Shown: piece after piece, positions 9,723 to 20,183 of the stretch
Numbering within the stretch: position 1 is the first letter of the stretch
Layout of the letters: each line of letters starts with the position of its first letter
Assembly: GCF_024259515.1 (NCBI RefSeq)
Contig: NZ_JANBWE010000002.1
Coordinates: 558,001 to 622,000 of the forward strand
DNA: 64,000 nucleotides
Direction of reading: 5' to 3'
DNA from: Salirhabdus salicampi
Lineage (GTDB): Bacteria; Bacillota; Bacilli; Bacillales; Alkalibacillaceae
Position numbers and translations under genes: made by a program
The notes under the pieces: generated by a model
Databases searched by the model: none
Told to the model about the DNA's origin: nothing
What the model saw: only the letters and a program-made list of their open reading frames with translations

Positions 9723-9895
9723 GAACGATTCAATCTTTCCTTTAACTTTTTTACATCACGAAGCGAAATCCCATATTCTTCAGCCAATTCCATTGCCGTT
9801 CTATCGTGGGCAGAGCTCATAAAATGGTGAAAGTTTACTTGAAAAATATCTTTGTTACGTTCATGATTCATTTGTTGTTTATCATTCATTCTCAT
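9719..9895 (-). CDS. Small HTH-like protein (YrzK-like position), function unknown
   Basis: A 58-residue frame starting MRMNDKQQMN, chosen because AGGAG lies 7 nt upstream; an ATG 18 bases earlier has no ribosome site. The C-terminal half (TAMELAEEYGISLRDVKKLKERL) reads as a helix-turn-helix like the sigma-70 region 4 or RNA-polymerase-associated small proteins. No wing or effector domain exists. B. subtilis carries a small protein gene of similar size near hisS, but I cannot assert orthology. It could bind DNA or RNA polymerase; neither is proven. Confidence 0.65.
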   Translation of the reverse strand: MRMNDKQQMNHERNKDIFQVNFHHFMSSAHDRTAMELAEEYGISLRDVKKLKERLNRS

Positions 9896-9987
9896 AGTTT
9901 CACTCCTGTCCATTGTGCCAATGTTACGTTACGTACGGTTTTTTGATAAAATGATAGCAATCAATAATAATTGTCGGAGGTTACGTT

Positions 9988-11202
9988 TTGAAGCATATAT
10001 TCATCTTTATCACCGTTATATTATTAACTTTAATTCCTCAAATTAATCACATTTATGCAAACAATGGAGTCATTCAAGTAGATGGATTAAACATCCGTAG
10101 TGGACCTGGAACTGATTATTCCGTTATAGGTCAAGCGAACAGTGAACAAGTCTTTACTGTTCTTGAACAAACAGATGGATGGGTGAACATATCAGGTAAT
10201 GGACTGTCCGGATGGGTTGCTGCACAATACATTTCCGTTTTAGAAGAAAGTGATTATAGAGTAGCAGTTTCCTCTACCGAAGTAATGGTTCGTGAACAGA
10301 ATACATCTACAAGTGACATTGTCAAACAAGTAACAAAAGGAACAGCATTAGAAGTCCTCAAGAAAAGTGGTAGTTGGTATGAAGTAAAGCTCCCTACCGG
10401 GGAAACCGGATGGATTGCTAGCTGGCATGTAACAAATGGTGATAACATCGAAGAAACCATTCAGGTGACATTTCATTCAGTACCGATTCGAAAGAGTGCC
10501 TCAAACGACGATGAAATAATTGGGTTCGGAGAAAAAGGAGACTCCTATCTAGTACGAAACAAAACAGGACAATGGTATGAAATAGAATATAATGATGAGA
10601 TAGGGTATATACATAAACATTCTGTACAAAATCCTTTAGAAAAAAAAGAGAACATTTTACCCTTGCAACACAAAACAATAGTAATTGATCCGGGTCATGG
10701 AGGAGATGATCCGGGCACATTCGGTGTCTCTGGAACAGCTGAAAAAGATGTCGTCTTGAAGACTGCTACTTTATTACAAAAGAAATTACATCAATTAGGT
10801 GCAACAACGATATTGACGAGGACTGACGACCGTTTTATTTCTTTAAACCCACGTATAGGTACAGCAAAGTTAGTTAATGCAGATCTATTTATTAGTCTCC
10901 ATTACAATAGTGCACCTGAGTTCCCTAGTGCTCGCGGTATTCACACCTATTATTACTATAGTCAATATAAAGAACTCGCACAGTACGTACAGGAAGAATT
11001 GATTAAAGAGACGTCACTTCGTGATCGAGGAGCATTACAGGAAAGTTACTTTGTCATTAGGGAAAATAAGCAACCATCACTCTTACTTGAATTAGGATTT
11101 TTATCCAACGCAACCGAAGAAGAACTCGTTCAATCAAGTACTTATCAACATCAAATTACAGATGGAATTACAAATGGCCTGGTCAAATATTTTCGCCATT
11201 AA
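9988..11202 (+). CDS. N-acetylmuramoyl-L-alanine amidase with three SH3b domains (YrvJ-like)
   Basis: Secreted cell-wall hydrolase cutting the bond between MurNAc and L-Ala. Residues 1-24 are a signal peptide. Three bacterial SH3 domains follow at about 27-85, 90-150 and 157-214 (repeated pattern W..V....G..GW), for wall binding. The zinc amidase domain (Amidase_3) spans about 228-402, with the metal/catalytic residues H237 (DPGHGG), E252, H305 (SLHYN) and E368 (LLELGF). TTG start with GGAGG upstream. B. subtilis YrvJ is larger with more SH3b repeats. It is divergent from the hisS group and converges on dtd across a shared terminator. Confidence 0.93.
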   Translation: MKHIFIFITVILLTLIPQINHIYANNGVIQVDGLNIRSGPGTDYSVIGQANSEQVFTVLEQTDGWVNISGNGLSGWVAAQYISVLEESDYRVAVSSTEVMVREQNTSTSDIVKQVTKGTALEVLKKSGSWYEVKLPTGETGWIASWHVTNGDNIEETIQVTFHSVPIRKSASNDDEIIGFGEKGDSYLVRNKTGQWYEIEYNDEIGYIHKHSVQNPLEKKENILPLQHKTIVIDPGHGGDDPGTFGVSGTAEKDVVLKTATLLQKKLHQLGATTILTRTDDRFISLNPRIGTAKLVNADLFISLHYNSAPEFPSARGIHTYYYYSQYKELAQYVQEELIKETSLRDRGALQESYFVIRENKQPSLLLELGFLSNATEEELVQSSTYQHQITDGITNGLVKYFRH

Positions 11203-11241
11203 AAAAAGCATGTCTTTCTTAATAAAGAAAGACATGCTTTT
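11201..11241. terminator. Bidirectional terminator between the amidase gene and dtd
   Basis: AAAAGCATGTCTTTCTT pairs with its full complement around a 4-nt loop, with A-tract before and T-rich end after. It serves both converging genes. Confidence 0.92.
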
Positions 11242-11243
11242 AT

Positions 11244-11690
11244 CTATATATCTTTAGTATCAAGAAGCAATGTAACTGGACCATCATTTACCAATGAAAC
11301 ATCCATCATTGCTCCGAAAACTCCTGTTTTTACTTGAATACCGTGATCCTCTATAAAACGATTAAACGTCTCATAGAGGATGTTAGCTGGTTCCGGCTTA
11401 GCCGCCTCCATAAAATTTGGACGTCGGCCCTTGCGACAATCACCATATAACGTGAATTGAGAAACAGATAACGCTTGTCCTCCAACATCCTTAAGTGAAT
11501 GGTTCATTTTCCCGGATTCGTCCTCAAAAATTCTTAAATGAACGATTTTATCAGCTAGCCATTTTGCATCCTTTTCTTCGTCTTCATGTGTAACACCTAA
11601 AAGAATCACTATACCTTGATTAATTTCACCTGTTACCTCACCGTCAACCGTAACATGTGCTTTAGATGCTCGCTGTATAACGGCACGCAT
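11244..11690 (-). CDS. dtd: D-aminoacyl-tRNA deacylase
   Basis: Frees tRNAs charged with D-amino acids or glycine by hydrolysing the ester bond; a cytosolic homodimer. The 148-residue protein shows the two active-site signatures [10 protein letters not shown] near residue 76-85 and [10 protein letters not shown] near 136-145 (the cross-subunit GP motif). ATG start behind AAAGGAG. It lies 13 nt after relA and is probably co-transcribed with it, as in other Bacillaceae. Confidence 0.96.
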   Translation of the reverse strand: MRAVIQRASKAHVTVDGEVTGEINQGIVILLGVTHEDEEKDAKWLADKIVHLRIFEDESGKMNHSLKDVGGQALSVSQFTLYGDCRKGRRPNFMEAAKPEPANILYETFNRFIEDHGIQVKTGVFGAMMDVSLVNDGPVTLLLDTKDI

Positions 11691-11703
11691 GTATAAAACT
11701 CCT

Positions 11704-13905
11704 TTATTGAATCTTTCTTCTCACTGTATAAACATCTGGAATTTGCTTGATCCGTTCAACTATATTACGTAAATGACTAATATTTAAAATGAGTATTGTA
11801 ATATGAATGGTTGCCATATGATTATGATCTGATTTCCCTGTCACAGCGGTGATGCTCGTTTTCGTCTCATTAATCGCCTGGAGCACTTCATTGAGCAAGC
11901 CGTGACGGTCATAACCTGATATTTCAATATCAACACTAAATTGTTTACCATCCTTGCCGTTACTTTCCCACTCAACTGGTAATATCCGTGCTTCCTCATT
12001 CTCACTCACTACATTTGGACAATCCTTACGGTGAACAGATACACCACGACCTTTTGTAATGTAGCCTACAATTTCGTCTCCTGGTACGGGGTTACAACAT
12101 TTCGAAATTCGGATCAGTAAATTATCAATCCCTTTAACTTGTACGCCAGAATCTGTTTTTCGTACCTTCTTCGTTTCCACTTCTTGTTGCATTTCTTCAA
12201 GTGTTTGTTCGAACCCTAATTCTTTCTGCTTTCGCGCTCGGTACTTCTCTGTTAAACGAGTAGCAATTTGTGCAGCGGTAATCCCTTGATAGCCGACGGC
12301 TGCATACATATCTTCATCACTTGAAAAATTAAATTTACCTGCAACTCTTTCTAAATTTTCTGACGTTAAAATATCTTTCGGATTTATACCGAAATTACGA
12401 ATTTCTTTTTCAACGAGTTCTTTTCCTTTTGCAATATTTTCATCACGTCGCTGCTTTTTAAAGAACTGTTTGATTTTATTTTTGGCCTGTGAAGTTTTCG
12501 TCATTTTTATCCAGTCTTGAGAAGGCCCATAAGAGTGCTTAGACGTCATCACTTCAACAATATCACCAGTTCTTAATTGATAATCTAACGGTTCAATTTT
12601 GCCATTAATTTTCGCACCAATTGTCTTGTTTCCGATTTCGGTATGAATCCGGTAAGCAAAATCAATCGGGACAGATCCAGATGGAAGTTCAATCACGTCT
12701 CCCTTTGGCGTGAAGACGTATACCATATCTGAAAACAAATCCATTTTTAACGATTCCATAAACTCTTCCGCATCGTGTGTCTCGTTTTGCCACTCTAGTA
12801 TTTCGCGGAACCATGTTAACTTATCTTCGAAAGATTTACGATTTTGATTTGTTCGTTTTCCTTCTTTATATGCCCAGTGGGCCGCAATTCCGTACTCAGC
12901 GATTTCGTGCATATCCTTCGTACGGATTTGTACTTCTAATGGGTCTCCCATCGGTCCAATTACCGTTGTATGCAATGACTGATATAAATTAGGCTTAGGC
13001 ATTGCAATATAATCTTTAAAGCGTCCCGGCATTGGTTTCCAGCATGTATGAATAATACCTAATACTGCATAACAATCTTTAATGCTATTAACAATAACTC
13101 GGACAGCTAAAAGGTCATAAATCTCATTAAACTGTTTATTTTGCATAACCATTTTTCGGTAAATACTATAAAGATGTTTTGGTCGGCCTGAAATATCAGC
13201 ATCGATATTGACTTTACCTAGTTCATTGTTGATCTCCTCAATGACATCATCTAAATAATTTTCCCGTTCGTTTCGCTTTTGCTTCATCAAGTTTACGATA
13301 CGATAATACTGCTGTGGGTTTAAATATCTTAGCGCAGTATCTTCCAGTTCCCATTTAATGGTCGAAATTCCTAACCGATGAGCAAGCGGTGAAAAGATTT
13401 CCAATGTTTCATTCGCTATACGCCGCTGTTTTTCAGCAGGTAAATGCTTTAATGTACGCATATTGTGTAATCTGTCCGCCAACTTAATTAAAATGACCCG
13501 AATATCCTTCGCCATCGCAACAAACATTTTACGGTGGTTCTCCGCCTGTTGCGCTTCTTTTGATTTATATTTAATTTTTCCTAGCTTTGTTACACCGTCT
13601 ACAAGCATGGCGATTTCATCGCTGAACGCTTCCCGCAAATCATCAATTGTATAGTCTGTATCTTCCACTACGTCGTGTAGGAAGCCACAGGCTACTGTTG
13701 CAGGGTCCATTCGTAACTCAATTAAAATGCCTGCCACTTGAATCGGATGAATAATATAGGGCTCTCCAGATTTACGGTACTGGGTTCGATGAGCATGCTC
13801 CGCATATTCATATGCCCGACGCACTAACTCTATGTCTTTGCCTGAGAGGTATTGTTTCGCTTCTTCAATAACCTCTTCAGCAGATAAAATTTTTTCTTTA
13901 GCCAT
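11704..13905 (-). CDS. relA: Bifunctional (p)ppGpp synthetase/hydrolase Rel
   Basis: Makes and degrades the stringent-response alarmone; ribosome-associated. The 733-residue protein has the usual order: HD hydrolase domain with intact HDVVED at 77-82, synthetase domain (about 220-340, including [21 protein letters not shown] in part), TGS domain (about 388-450), a conserved-cysteine (zinc-finger) domain with [13 protein letters not shown] and HRKDCPN, and a C-terminal ACT/RRM domain (about 655-733). An intact HD motif means hydrolase activity should be kept, unlike E. coli RelA. It is followed by dtd and preceded by apt, linking purine salvage to (p)ppGpp. Confidence 0.97.
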   Translation of the reverse strand: MAKEKILSAEEVIEEAKQYLSGKDIELVRRAYEYAEHAHRTQYRKSGEPYIIHPIQVAGILIELRMDPATVACGFLHDVVEDTDYTIDDLREAFSDEIAMLVDGVTKLGKIKYKSKEAQQAENHRKMFVAMAKDIRVILIKLADRLHNMRTLKHLPAEKQRRIANETLEIFSPLAHRLGISTIKWELEDTALRYLNPQQYYRIVNLMKQKRNERENYLDDVIEEINNELGKVNIDADISGRPKHLYSIYRKMVMQNKQFNEIYDLLAVRVIVNSIKDCYAVLGIIHTCWKPMPGRFKDYIAMPKPNLYQSLHTTVIGPMGDPLEVQIRTKDMHEIAEYGIAAHWAYKEGKRTNQNRKSFEDKLTWFREILEWQNETHDAEEFMESLKMDLFSDMVYVFTPKGDVIELPSGSVPIDFAYRIHTEIGNKTIGAKINGKIEPLDYQLRTGDIVEVMTSKHSYGPSQDWIKMTKTSQAKNKIKQFFKKQRRDENIAKGKELVEKEIRNFGINPKDILTSENLERVAGKFNFSSDEDMYAAVGYQGITAAQIATRLTEKYRARKQKELGFEQTLEEMQQEVETKKVRKTDSGVQVKGIDNLLIRISKCCNPVPGDEIVGYITKGRGVSVHRKDCPNVVSENEEARILPVEWESNGKDGKQFSVDIEISGYDRHGLLNEVLQAINETKTSITAVTGKSDHNHMATIHITILILNISHLRNIVERIKQIPDVYTVRRKIQ

Positions 13906-14030
13906 GGAATCACCTTATATCTATCCATTGTGTCTGACAAAACAATAGGTATTTTTAATCATTATTTATTTATTGTAAACGAAAAATAACGAAACTTCGA
14001 AAAAAAAGTCTAATAATCTGATAATAAACA

Positions 14031-14057
14031 AAGAGTACTCTTTTGACAAGAGTACTC
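14031..14057 (-). terminator. Terminator after apt
   Basis: GAGTACTCTT / AAGAGTACTC stem on the minus strand followed by TTTGTTT; separates apt from relA. Confidence 0.8.
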
Positions 14058-14067
14058 ACTTATTCCC

Positions 14068-14580
14068 TTAATATTCCATAAGTGTTAATACGTCATAACC
14101 TTCTAACTTTTCTCTTCCATTAAGGTATGTTAATTCAATTAAAAAGGCGCATCCGACGACAATTCCACCAAGATCTTCAACTAATTTAATTGTCGCTTCA
14201 ATCGTTCCACCAGTAGCAAGCAAATCATCTGTAATTAAAACTCTTTGGCCTGGCTTAATGGCATCTTTATGGATGGTCAATACATCTTTTCCGTATTCTA
14301 ATCCGTAATCCACTTTAATGACTTCCCGTGGTAACTTTCCCTCTTTACGGACTGGAGCAAAGCCAATTTCTAACGCATACGATACAGGGCATCCTACAAT
14401 AAAGCCTCTTGCTTCAGGTCCTACTACGATTTCTGCATCTTTTTCACGTGCATATTGAACAATATCATCAACCGCTGACTTGTACGCCTTTCCATTGTCC
14501 ATCAATGTTGTAATGTCTTTAAATTTAATCCCTTTTTTAGGCCAATCAGGTACTACCGTAATATACTGCTTATAATCCAT
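14068..14580 (-). CDS. apt: Adenine phosphoribosyltransferase
   Basis: Converts adenine and PRPP to AMP in purine salvage. The 170-residue protein starts [14 protein letters not shown]; this ATG has AAGGAGGAAG upstream, and longer frames lack a site. The PRPP-binding loop [13 protein letters not shown] is present at about 116-128, and the flexible-loop/hood residues PVRKEGKLP are conserved. Its first 11 bases overlap the recJ stop, a recJ-apt coupling seen across Bacillaceae. Confidence 0.96.
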   Translation of the reverse strand: MDYKQYITVVPDWPKKGIKFKDITTLMDNGKAYKSAVDDIVQYAREKDAEIVVGPEARGFIVGCPVSYALEIGFAPVRKEGKLPREVIKVDYGLEYGKDVLTIHKDAIKPGQRVLITDDLLATGGTIEATIKLVEDLGGIVVGCAFLIELTYLNGREKLEGYDVLTLMEY

Positions 14581-16900
14581 GTAAAACTTCCTCCTTATTT
14601 TCGGTAAAGGATCTATATTGTTCAAACCATTCATTGAGTTGTCGATATGATGAAAAGTAAAGTTCCTTTTCCGCTGTCAATTCCTTCATTTTTCTTTGAT
14701 ACACGTTGGATTCTGTTAAATCCCGCTTTTCCGGATTTGGATGTATATGAAGAACGCCATCATTCATTTTAACAAATTGAAGTTCTAAAAACACCTCTAT
14801 AATAAAATCTAATAATTCCGAAGACCAGCCTTTTGCTTTCATCAACCTTTGACGATGAACATTTAAGTTCAATTGTTTTTGTTTTAACATAAAGCCATAG
14901 AACCACTTAAAATGTTCACGGTTCGGAGATTGACCGAAAGAATCGGTAGTCGGTTTGAAACATACGTATATTTCATCGGGGAAGTAGTGATGTAATACTT
15001 GTTCCAAGTCCTCAATTTGTTCAGGTAAGTCTAATATTAGTATACCCTTACACTTTGATAATGTTGCTATATCTGTCGCGACCCATTCTTGGTTACTCAA
15101 TAATTGTACATCACCTATCGACACATTTTGACTACGAAAATACAATCCTATGTAGTCATCAGCGGAGAGGTGGTGTAATTGTTTATGCAAGTGATTGGAA
15201 CCACGGTAATCAAACAGTTGCCAATGGTCGATCTTTACATCTTTTAGCATCATCTGTAAACGTTTTTTGCCGTTCCATTCGTTAATGCTTAACTCACCAA
15301 CTGCTGTAACATTCGATTGTGGTGCTATACGTGGAGCTAGATCCCCCATCCCAAACCCGACAATATCAACAGTCGTTGAATCCTTTTGAAAGAAAAACTT
15401 AAGATGATCCGATTTAGCCCCAATTTGACGAATATCATCAGGGCTTTCACTCACTTCAAAAATCGGTTTTGGATTCCCCATACCAAACGGGCCGAGTTTT
15501 CCAACTTCTTGAATCGCTTGTTCGGTAATATCTGTTAAATCAATTTTCATATCAACTGAGATAATCGGTAAGAAATCGTTGGCTGTAAGTTTCTGCTCAG
15601 CTAGCGTATTTAATTCCTCTCTCAACTGTTCTATTTGATCAAGTCGGAGCGTCATACCTGCTGCTTGGGCGTGACCCCCAAAATGAAGGAAAAGGTGACG
15701 TAATTCCATGCAATTTTCGAACATATCAAAACGTTCAATACTTCTAGCTGAACCTTTTGCTTCACCTTTCTCTTTATCTATTCCTAGTACAATGGTTGGG
15801 CGCTGAAATTCGTTTACAATTTTCGAAGCTACGATTCCTAAAACACCAGGATTCCAATCTTCTTTGGCAAGTACAATGACAGAATCTTGGTCATAACAAT
15901 TTGTTTTTATCATTTCCCTAGCTTCTTCGGTTATGTCACTCACAATTTTTTGGCGCTTTTGATTTAATGACTGAACTTCTGCAGCAATGTGCTTAGCAGA
16001 ATCAAGGTCTTGCTCTAATAACAATTCAACAGCGAGAGTTGCATCTTGCAGCCTACCGACAGCATTTAAGCGGGGGCCAATTCCGAAGCCAATGTGCTCC
16101 TCTGTTACGTCTCCAGAAATTTTACATATTTCTTTTAATGCTGTTAATCCAGGTCGCTTCGTATTTGTTAATGCTTTTAAACCATGGGCAACGAGAATAC
16201 GGTTCTCTGATTTTAAAGGTACAAGATCAGCAACCGTACCGATTGCAGCTAAATCAAGGAGATGGTACGGAAATTCTCCTAATAAGGCATGGGCCAACTT
16301 AAAGGCGACACCGACACCGGCTAATTCATCAAAAGGATAATCATTTGCTAACTTTGGATGTATCGTACCAAATGTTTCTGGCAATTCTTCCTGTGCTTCA
16401 TGGTGATCTGTAATAATTAAATCGATACCTAATTGTTTTGCTACTTTTGCTTCATGCACAGCAGCGATTCCTGTATCTACCGTAATAATAAGCGAAACAC
16501 CTGCCTGTTTCGCTTGTTTAAATGCTTCCTCATTTGGTCCATACCCTTCGGTAAACCGGTTTGGGATATAATAGTCTACAAGAGCATCTAACTTTCTTAA
16601 TGTATCAACAAGTACAGTTGTTGACGTCACCCCATCAGCGTCATAGTCACCGAATATTAAGATGTTTTCACCTTGTACAATCGCTTGATGAACACGTTCA
16701 ACAACTTTTTTCATATCTGGGAATAAATACGGATCATACATATCCTTAAGATTTGGAGCTAAAAAGGTTCTAGCGTCCTCTGTATTATCAATCCCTCTTT
16801 GTAGTAAAAGCTTTTTTGTCAAATTTGAGAGTGGTAATTGTATATCAATGTGATCGTCTTTTAATTGTTTATGTTGCCAATTTGCTTTACTTCGTAACAT
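14570..16900 (-). CDS. recJ: Single-stranded-DNA-specific exonuclease RecJ
   Basis: 5'-3' exonuclease of the DHH family acting in recombination and repair. The 776-residue protein has the DYDADG metal motif at 85-90, the DHH motif at 165-167, GTVADLVPL, and the DHHA1 motif with [10 protein letters not shown], then an OB-like domain. The C-terminal 200 residues are the extra domain seen in Firmicutes RecJ. ATG start 6 nt after GGGGTG. That ribosome site lies inside a 12-bp inverted repeat that flanks the -10 of a sigma-A promoter (see regulatory entries). It overlaps apt by 11 bp. Confidence 0.95.
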   Translation of the reverse strand: MLRSKANWQHKQLKDDHIDIQLPLSNLTKKLLLQRGIDNTEDARTFLAPNLKDMYDPYLFPDMKKVVERVHQAIVQGENILIFGDYDADGVTSTTVLVDTLRKLDALVDYYIPNRFTEGYGPNEEAFKQAKQAGVSLIITVDTGIAAVHEAKVAKQLGIDLIITDHHEAQEELPETFGTIHPKLANDYPFDELAGVGVAFKLAHALLGEFPYHLLDLAAIGTVADLVPLKSENRILVAHGLKALTNTKRPGLTALKEICKISGDVTEEHIGFGIGPRLNAVGRLQDATLAVELLLEQDLDSAKHIAAEVQSLNQKRQKIVSDITEEAREMIKTNCYDQDSVIVLAKEDWNPGVLGIVASKIVNEFQRPTIVLGIDKEKGEAKGSARSIERFDMFENCMELRHLFLHFGGHAQAAGMTLRLDQIEQLREELNTLAEQKLTANDFLPIISVDMKIDLTDITEQAIQEVGKLGPFGMGNPKPIFEVSESPDDIRQIGAKSDHLKFFFQKDSTTVDIVGFGMGDLAPRIAPQSNVTAVGELSINEWNGKKRLQMMLKDVKIDHWQLFDYRGSNHLHKQLHHLSADDYIGLYFRSQNVSIGDVQLLSNQEWVATDIATLSKCKGILILDLPEQIEDLEQVLHHYFPDEIYVCFKPTTDSFGQSPNREHFKWFYGFMLKQKQLNLNVHRQRLMKAKGWSSELLDFIIEVFLELQFVKMNDGVLHIHPNPEKRDLTESNVYQRKMKELTAEKELYFSSYRQLNEWFEQYRSFTENKEEVLHGL

Positions 16901-16905
16901 AAATT

Positions 16906-16946
16906 CACCCCTGACGAACTCATTATACTAGAGGTCATCAGGGGTG
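16906..16946 (-). other. Inverted repeat covering the recJ ribosome site and flanking its -10
   Basis: CACCCCTGATGA (16935-16946) pairs with TCGTCAGGGGTG (16906-16917) on the minus strand: 12 pairs with one G-T pair and a 17-nt loop that contains TATAAT. In RNA read through from lapA it would bury the GGGGTG ribosome site. RNA started at the local promoter lacks the first arm. Confidence 0.65.
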
Positions 16947-16950
16947 GCAA
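16922..16950 (-). promoter_or_regulatory. Sigma-A promoter of recJ-apt
   Basis: TTGCCA and TATAAT on the minus strand with a 17-nt spacer. Predicted start near 16915 gives a very short leader that still contains the GGGGTG site. Confidence 0.75.
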
Positions 16951-16954
16951 ACAA

Positions 16955-17335
16955 TCATTTACCTTTCATTTCGTCGGCTGTTTTTATTTCATTTTCTTGT
17001 TTTCCTTTTTCAGTCGTTCCCGTTTTCTCTATCTCTTCTTCCGTATTTTCTTCAGGCTGTATCGTTTGTTCTTCTGCTTTTGTTTGTTCACGTAGTTGTT
17101 CGTTCTCTGCACGCAAAAGACGAATATCCTTCTGTAATCGGTATAATTTCATCGCACCAAATCCAGCCGTTACAATACTCCCCATGAGCACAGAAAACAA
17201 AATCACCAAAATTAAAGGAGATTGACTCGTATAAAACAAAAAGTTTACTGGAACTGCATCAACATTAATAATGGCAAATATTGCAATGATGATGGCGAAG
17301 ACGATAGCTAATATAAATGATGTTTGTCCTTTCAA
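16955..17335 (-). CDS. LapA-domain membrane protein (YrvD-like)
   Basis: About 126 residues beginning at a TTG 8 nt after AGGAG. Two membrane helices (about 5-27 and 37-60) are followed by a coiled-coil piece (LYRLQKDIRLLRAENEQL) and a very acidic Glu/Lys-rich tail. This is the lipopolysaccharide assembly protein A (DUF1049) layout; in Gram-positives the function is not known. Its position between secDF and recJ matches yrvD in B. subtilis. Confidence 0.85.
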   Translation of the reverse strand: MKGQTSFILAIVFAIIIAIFAIINVDAVPVNFLFYTSQSPLILVILFSVLMGSIVTAGFGAMKLYRLQKDIRLLRAENEQLREQTKAEEQTIQPEENTEEEIEKTGTTEKGKQENEIKTADEMKGK

Positions 17336-17407
17336 AATCACCACTCCTAAAAAGTTCATCCATTATATTGATTTCCCTAAAATCACGTCGATTAACCGAG
17401 AAATATG

Positions 17408-17434
17408 AACCTGCCTCAAAACTATGGGCAGGTT
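17408..17434 (-). terminator. Weak hairpin after secDF
   Basis: AACCTGCC / GGCAGGTT, 8 bp with an 11-nt loop, no good T-run after it. Probably only partial termination before lapA. Confidence 0.45.
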
Positions 17435-17441
17435 TCATGAT

Positions 17442-19697
17442 TTATACTTGTGGTCCATCGTTTGATTGCTTTTTCACATATTGCAAAGGCTTATCGTTTA
17501 ATGATTTACCGCGGAACACAAGCCACAATTGCGAAGCAATAAATAGAGACGAATACATACCAGCAATCAAGCCGATGATTAAGGCGAACGAGAACCCGGT
17601 AATGGATGTTGCACCAAAGATGAGAAGCATAAGTGCTGCAAGTACAACGGTAACAACTGTATTAATACTTCTGGCTAACGTTTGCATTAAGCTCTTGTTT
17701 ACAATTTTGGCTAACTGTGTCATTGACTTAATCCGCTTTTCTAAATATAAGTTTTCCCTTATTCGATCAAAGGTAACAATCGTATCGTTTACCGAATAAC
17801 CGACAATGGTTAGGATGGCTGCAATAATGGTGATATCAAACTCCAACTGTGTCAAACTAAACAGTGCAATAATAAAGAATGCATCATGAAGTAATGCAAT
17901 AATCGCTGTTAGTGCGAAATAAAACTCAAAGCGGATCGTTACATAAATAATGATACCAATAGAGGCATAGAGAACAGCCATAATTGCATTTTTCGCTAAG
18001 TCCCGCCCTACTTTTGGTGTTACTGTACTGACATTTGGCTCGGAACCGTACTTATCTACAAAGTGATCCTTTAAGGTTGCAATATCTCCTTGGGACAGTA
18101 CCTTGTCATAGCGTGCAATTCCAATTTCACTATCATCACCTGCAAGTACTACCTCCACCGGTGCTAAGTCAACTGCCTGCAATTCACGCTCCACTTCCTC
18201 AGTAGAAAGGGTTTCATTCGCTAAAATTTGAACCCTTGAACCACTTGTGAAATCAATGCCTAAGTTTAGTCTAAACAGTAATAGTGCGAAAAGTCCTGCT
18301 AAGAGAAGGACTCCGGAAATGGCAAAGAACTTTTTACGGTGTTTTACAAAGTCAAACGTTCGACCGAAAACGAACGGTTCTACTTCCTCACCTTTTGTAA
18401 TGTCTTTAATCTCCTCTTGTTTTACCCCAAACCATTTTGGACGCTTATTTAAATAACGACTTTTCACCCATAATCCTAATAACAAACGAGTTCCGTAAAC
18501 AGCGGTTATAAAACTTACTAATATACTCACGATTAACATCGTTGCAAAACCTTTTACCGAACTTGTTCCAAATATAAAGAGAACCGTTGCGGCTAAAATC
18601 GTTGTAATGTTTGCATCTAATATTGTAGATAATGAGCGACTGTTTCCTGCCCGAAAAGCGGAGGCAATCGTCTTACCCGATTTTAATTCTTCTTTTAGCC
18701 GTTCGTATGTAATAATATTGGCATCAACGGCCATACCTACCCCTAATATAAGGGCTGCAATTCCTGGTAGTGTTAACACACCATTCATTAAGTTAAACAC
18801 GACTAATATTAAATAAATATAAATACTTAACGTGATAGCTGCAATAACCCCTGGGAATCGGTAATAAAAAATCATGAACGCGAATATTAGCGCAACCCCC
18901 AAAAAGCCAGCAAATACAGTTTTGTTTAACGCTTGTTCACCAAATTGGGCTCCAACCGATATGGAGTACAATTCGGTTAACTTGGCCGGTAGAGAACCAG
19001 CATTAAGAATATCAGCTAAACGTTTCGCAGATTCTACTGTGAAATCACCTGTAATCATGACATCAGTTGTCATAAGCGTTTCGCCAACTCGAGGTGCTGA
19101 AATATATTTAGGGTCTTCCTTACTTGCTTCTTCTAAGTAGGAATCTCCTTCCTCAAAATCAAGCCAGATGACTAACCGATTCATCGGTTCAGGTAATTGG
19201 GAAATTTCTCTTGTTACTTCACCAAACTTTTGCGCGCTTTTCATTTGTAATGTAACAATCGGATTCCCAAAATCCGGGTCAAAATCTTGCCTTGCGCTAC
19301 CTTCTTTTACATCCGTACCATTTAAATATTCATGATCCTCTGTATCACGAAACGAAAGACTTGCTGTAGTAGACAGAAGTTCCCTCGCTTCGGATTGATT
19401 TTGCACACCTGCCAACTGAACACGAATCCGGTCTTGCCCTTCTGTTTCAATTGTTGTCTCACTAATTCCAAGGACGTCTACACGCTCCCGTAGGCTTTGG
19501 ACGGTAGCATCCATCATATCTTCTGTTACTTCTTGATCATCTTGAATTGGTTCCACTTCATATAAAATTTCAAAGCCGCCTTGTAAATCTAAACCTAACG
19601 TTATGTCATCTGCAATTTTAGTTGATGTTGTTCCAATAAGTGTACCGATAACAATAATTAGGGCAAAGAAGGCAACTAATCTGCCTCGTTTCACCAT
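17442..19697 (-). CDS. secDF: Fused protein translocase subunit SecDF
   Basis: Membrane protein that uses the proton gradient to help proteins through the Sec channel. At 751 residues it is the natural SecD-SecF fusion seen in Bacillus. The SecD half has a first helix (about 7-25), the large outer P1 region (about 50-250) and the conserved membrane segments with LDANITTI; the SecF half starts near 455 (helix, LNLGIDFTSGSRVQI) and has its own five further helices with GYSVNDTIVTFDRIREN. Start ATG behind AAAGGAGGAAC. Same place as in B. subtilis, between comN and lapA. Confidence 0.97.
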   Translation of the reverse strand: MVKRGRLVAFFALIIVIGTLIGTTSTKIADDITLGLDLQGGFEILYEVEPIQDDQEVTEDMMDATVQSLRERVDVLGISETTIETEGQDRIRVQLAGVQNQSEARELLSTTASLSFRDTEDHEYLNGTDVKEGSARQDFDPDFGNPIVTLQMKSAQKFGEVTREISQLPEPMNRLVIWLDFEEGDSYLEEASKEDPKYISAPRVGETLMTTDVMITGDFTVESAKRLADILNAGSLPAKLTELYSISVGAQFGEQALNKTVFAGFLGVALIFAFMIFYYRFPGVIAAITLSIYIYLILVVFNLMNGVLTLPGIAALILGVGMAVDANIITYERLKEELKSGKTIASAFRAGNSRSLSTILDANITTILAATVLFIFGTSSVKGFATMLIVSILVSFITAVYGTRLLLGLWVKSRYLNKRPKWFGVKQEEIKDITKGEEVEPFVFGRTFDFVKHRKKFFAISGVLLLAGLFALLLFRLNLGIDFTSGSRVQILANETLSTEEVERELQAVDLAPVEVVLAGDDSEIGIARYDKVLSQGDIATLKDHFVDKYGSEPNVSTVTPKVGRDLAKNAIMAVLYASIGIIIYVTIRFEFYFALTAIIALLHDAFFIIALFSLTQLEFDITIIAAILTIVGYSVNDTIVTFDRIRENLYLEKRIKSMTQLAKIVNKSLMQTLARSINTVVTVVLAALMLLIFGATSITGFSFALIIGLIAGMYSSLFIASQLWLVFRGKSLNDKPLQYVKKQSNDGPQV

Positions 19698-19760
19698 GTT
19701 GAAATGTTCCTCCTTTATCGTTAAGCACTATCGCTTTTCATCTGTCGTTATTTATTGATG

Positions 19761-20066
19761 TCATTCTGATTCGGGGCTTTCCTCATAACCTTTCAGCGCC
19801 TCAATATGAGCCATCAAATCGTCATTTTTGTAAACTTGTGACGTAATATAATTCATATAAATACCCGCATCTAAATGTAATATGTCTTGTACCACTTGGT
19901 GGAGTTTTTTTTCTACATCTTGCCTCCACACTTTTTTCATTAAACATTTCCAAACATCTTCTTCATTTGCCTTTCGATACCCCAACATATGTAGTTCTTC
20001 CACTTTACTCCTTAATGCCGGCAACACAATTGGTTTCCAGCTAGATACGAGCCGTCCTTCTTTCAT
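19761..20066 (-). CDS. comN: Post-transcriptional regulator ComN (YrzD-like)
   Basis: Small soluble protein of 101 residues with the ComN signatures SSWKPIVLPALRSK and MLGYRKANEEDVWKCL. In B. subtilis ComN affects comE mRNA after transcription and localises to poles and division sites. The ATG chosen has a GGGGGCGA site upstream; a frame extension of 18 codons has none. It lies between secDF and the divergent spoVB, the same order as in B. subtilis. The comE operon is not in the window. Confidence 0.85.
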   Translation of the reverse strand: MKEGRLVSSWKPIVLPALRSKVEELHMLGYRKANEEDVWKCLMKKVWRQDVEKKLHQVVQDILHLDAGIYMNYITSQVYKNDDLMAHIEALKGYEESPESE

Positions 20067-20183
20067 CAAGTCGCCCCCTTTTTTATGGCAAAGCCTATAT
20101 GGCTTGTCATGCTTGACCAACTATTCAGCATATACATTCATTGTATATGATTTTTAATCTTTTGAGAAGGCAGGGGCAAGGGT

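Noticed and set aside
16906-16946. recJ inverted repeat as a plain terminator of lapA
   Set aside because: No T-run follows the stem; it holds a promoter -10 and the recJ ribosome site instead.
17317-17799. 160-codon + strand frame across lapA and secDF
   Set aside because: Opposite to the conserved SecF part; no ribosome site; Cys/Ser/Ile-rich antisense composition.
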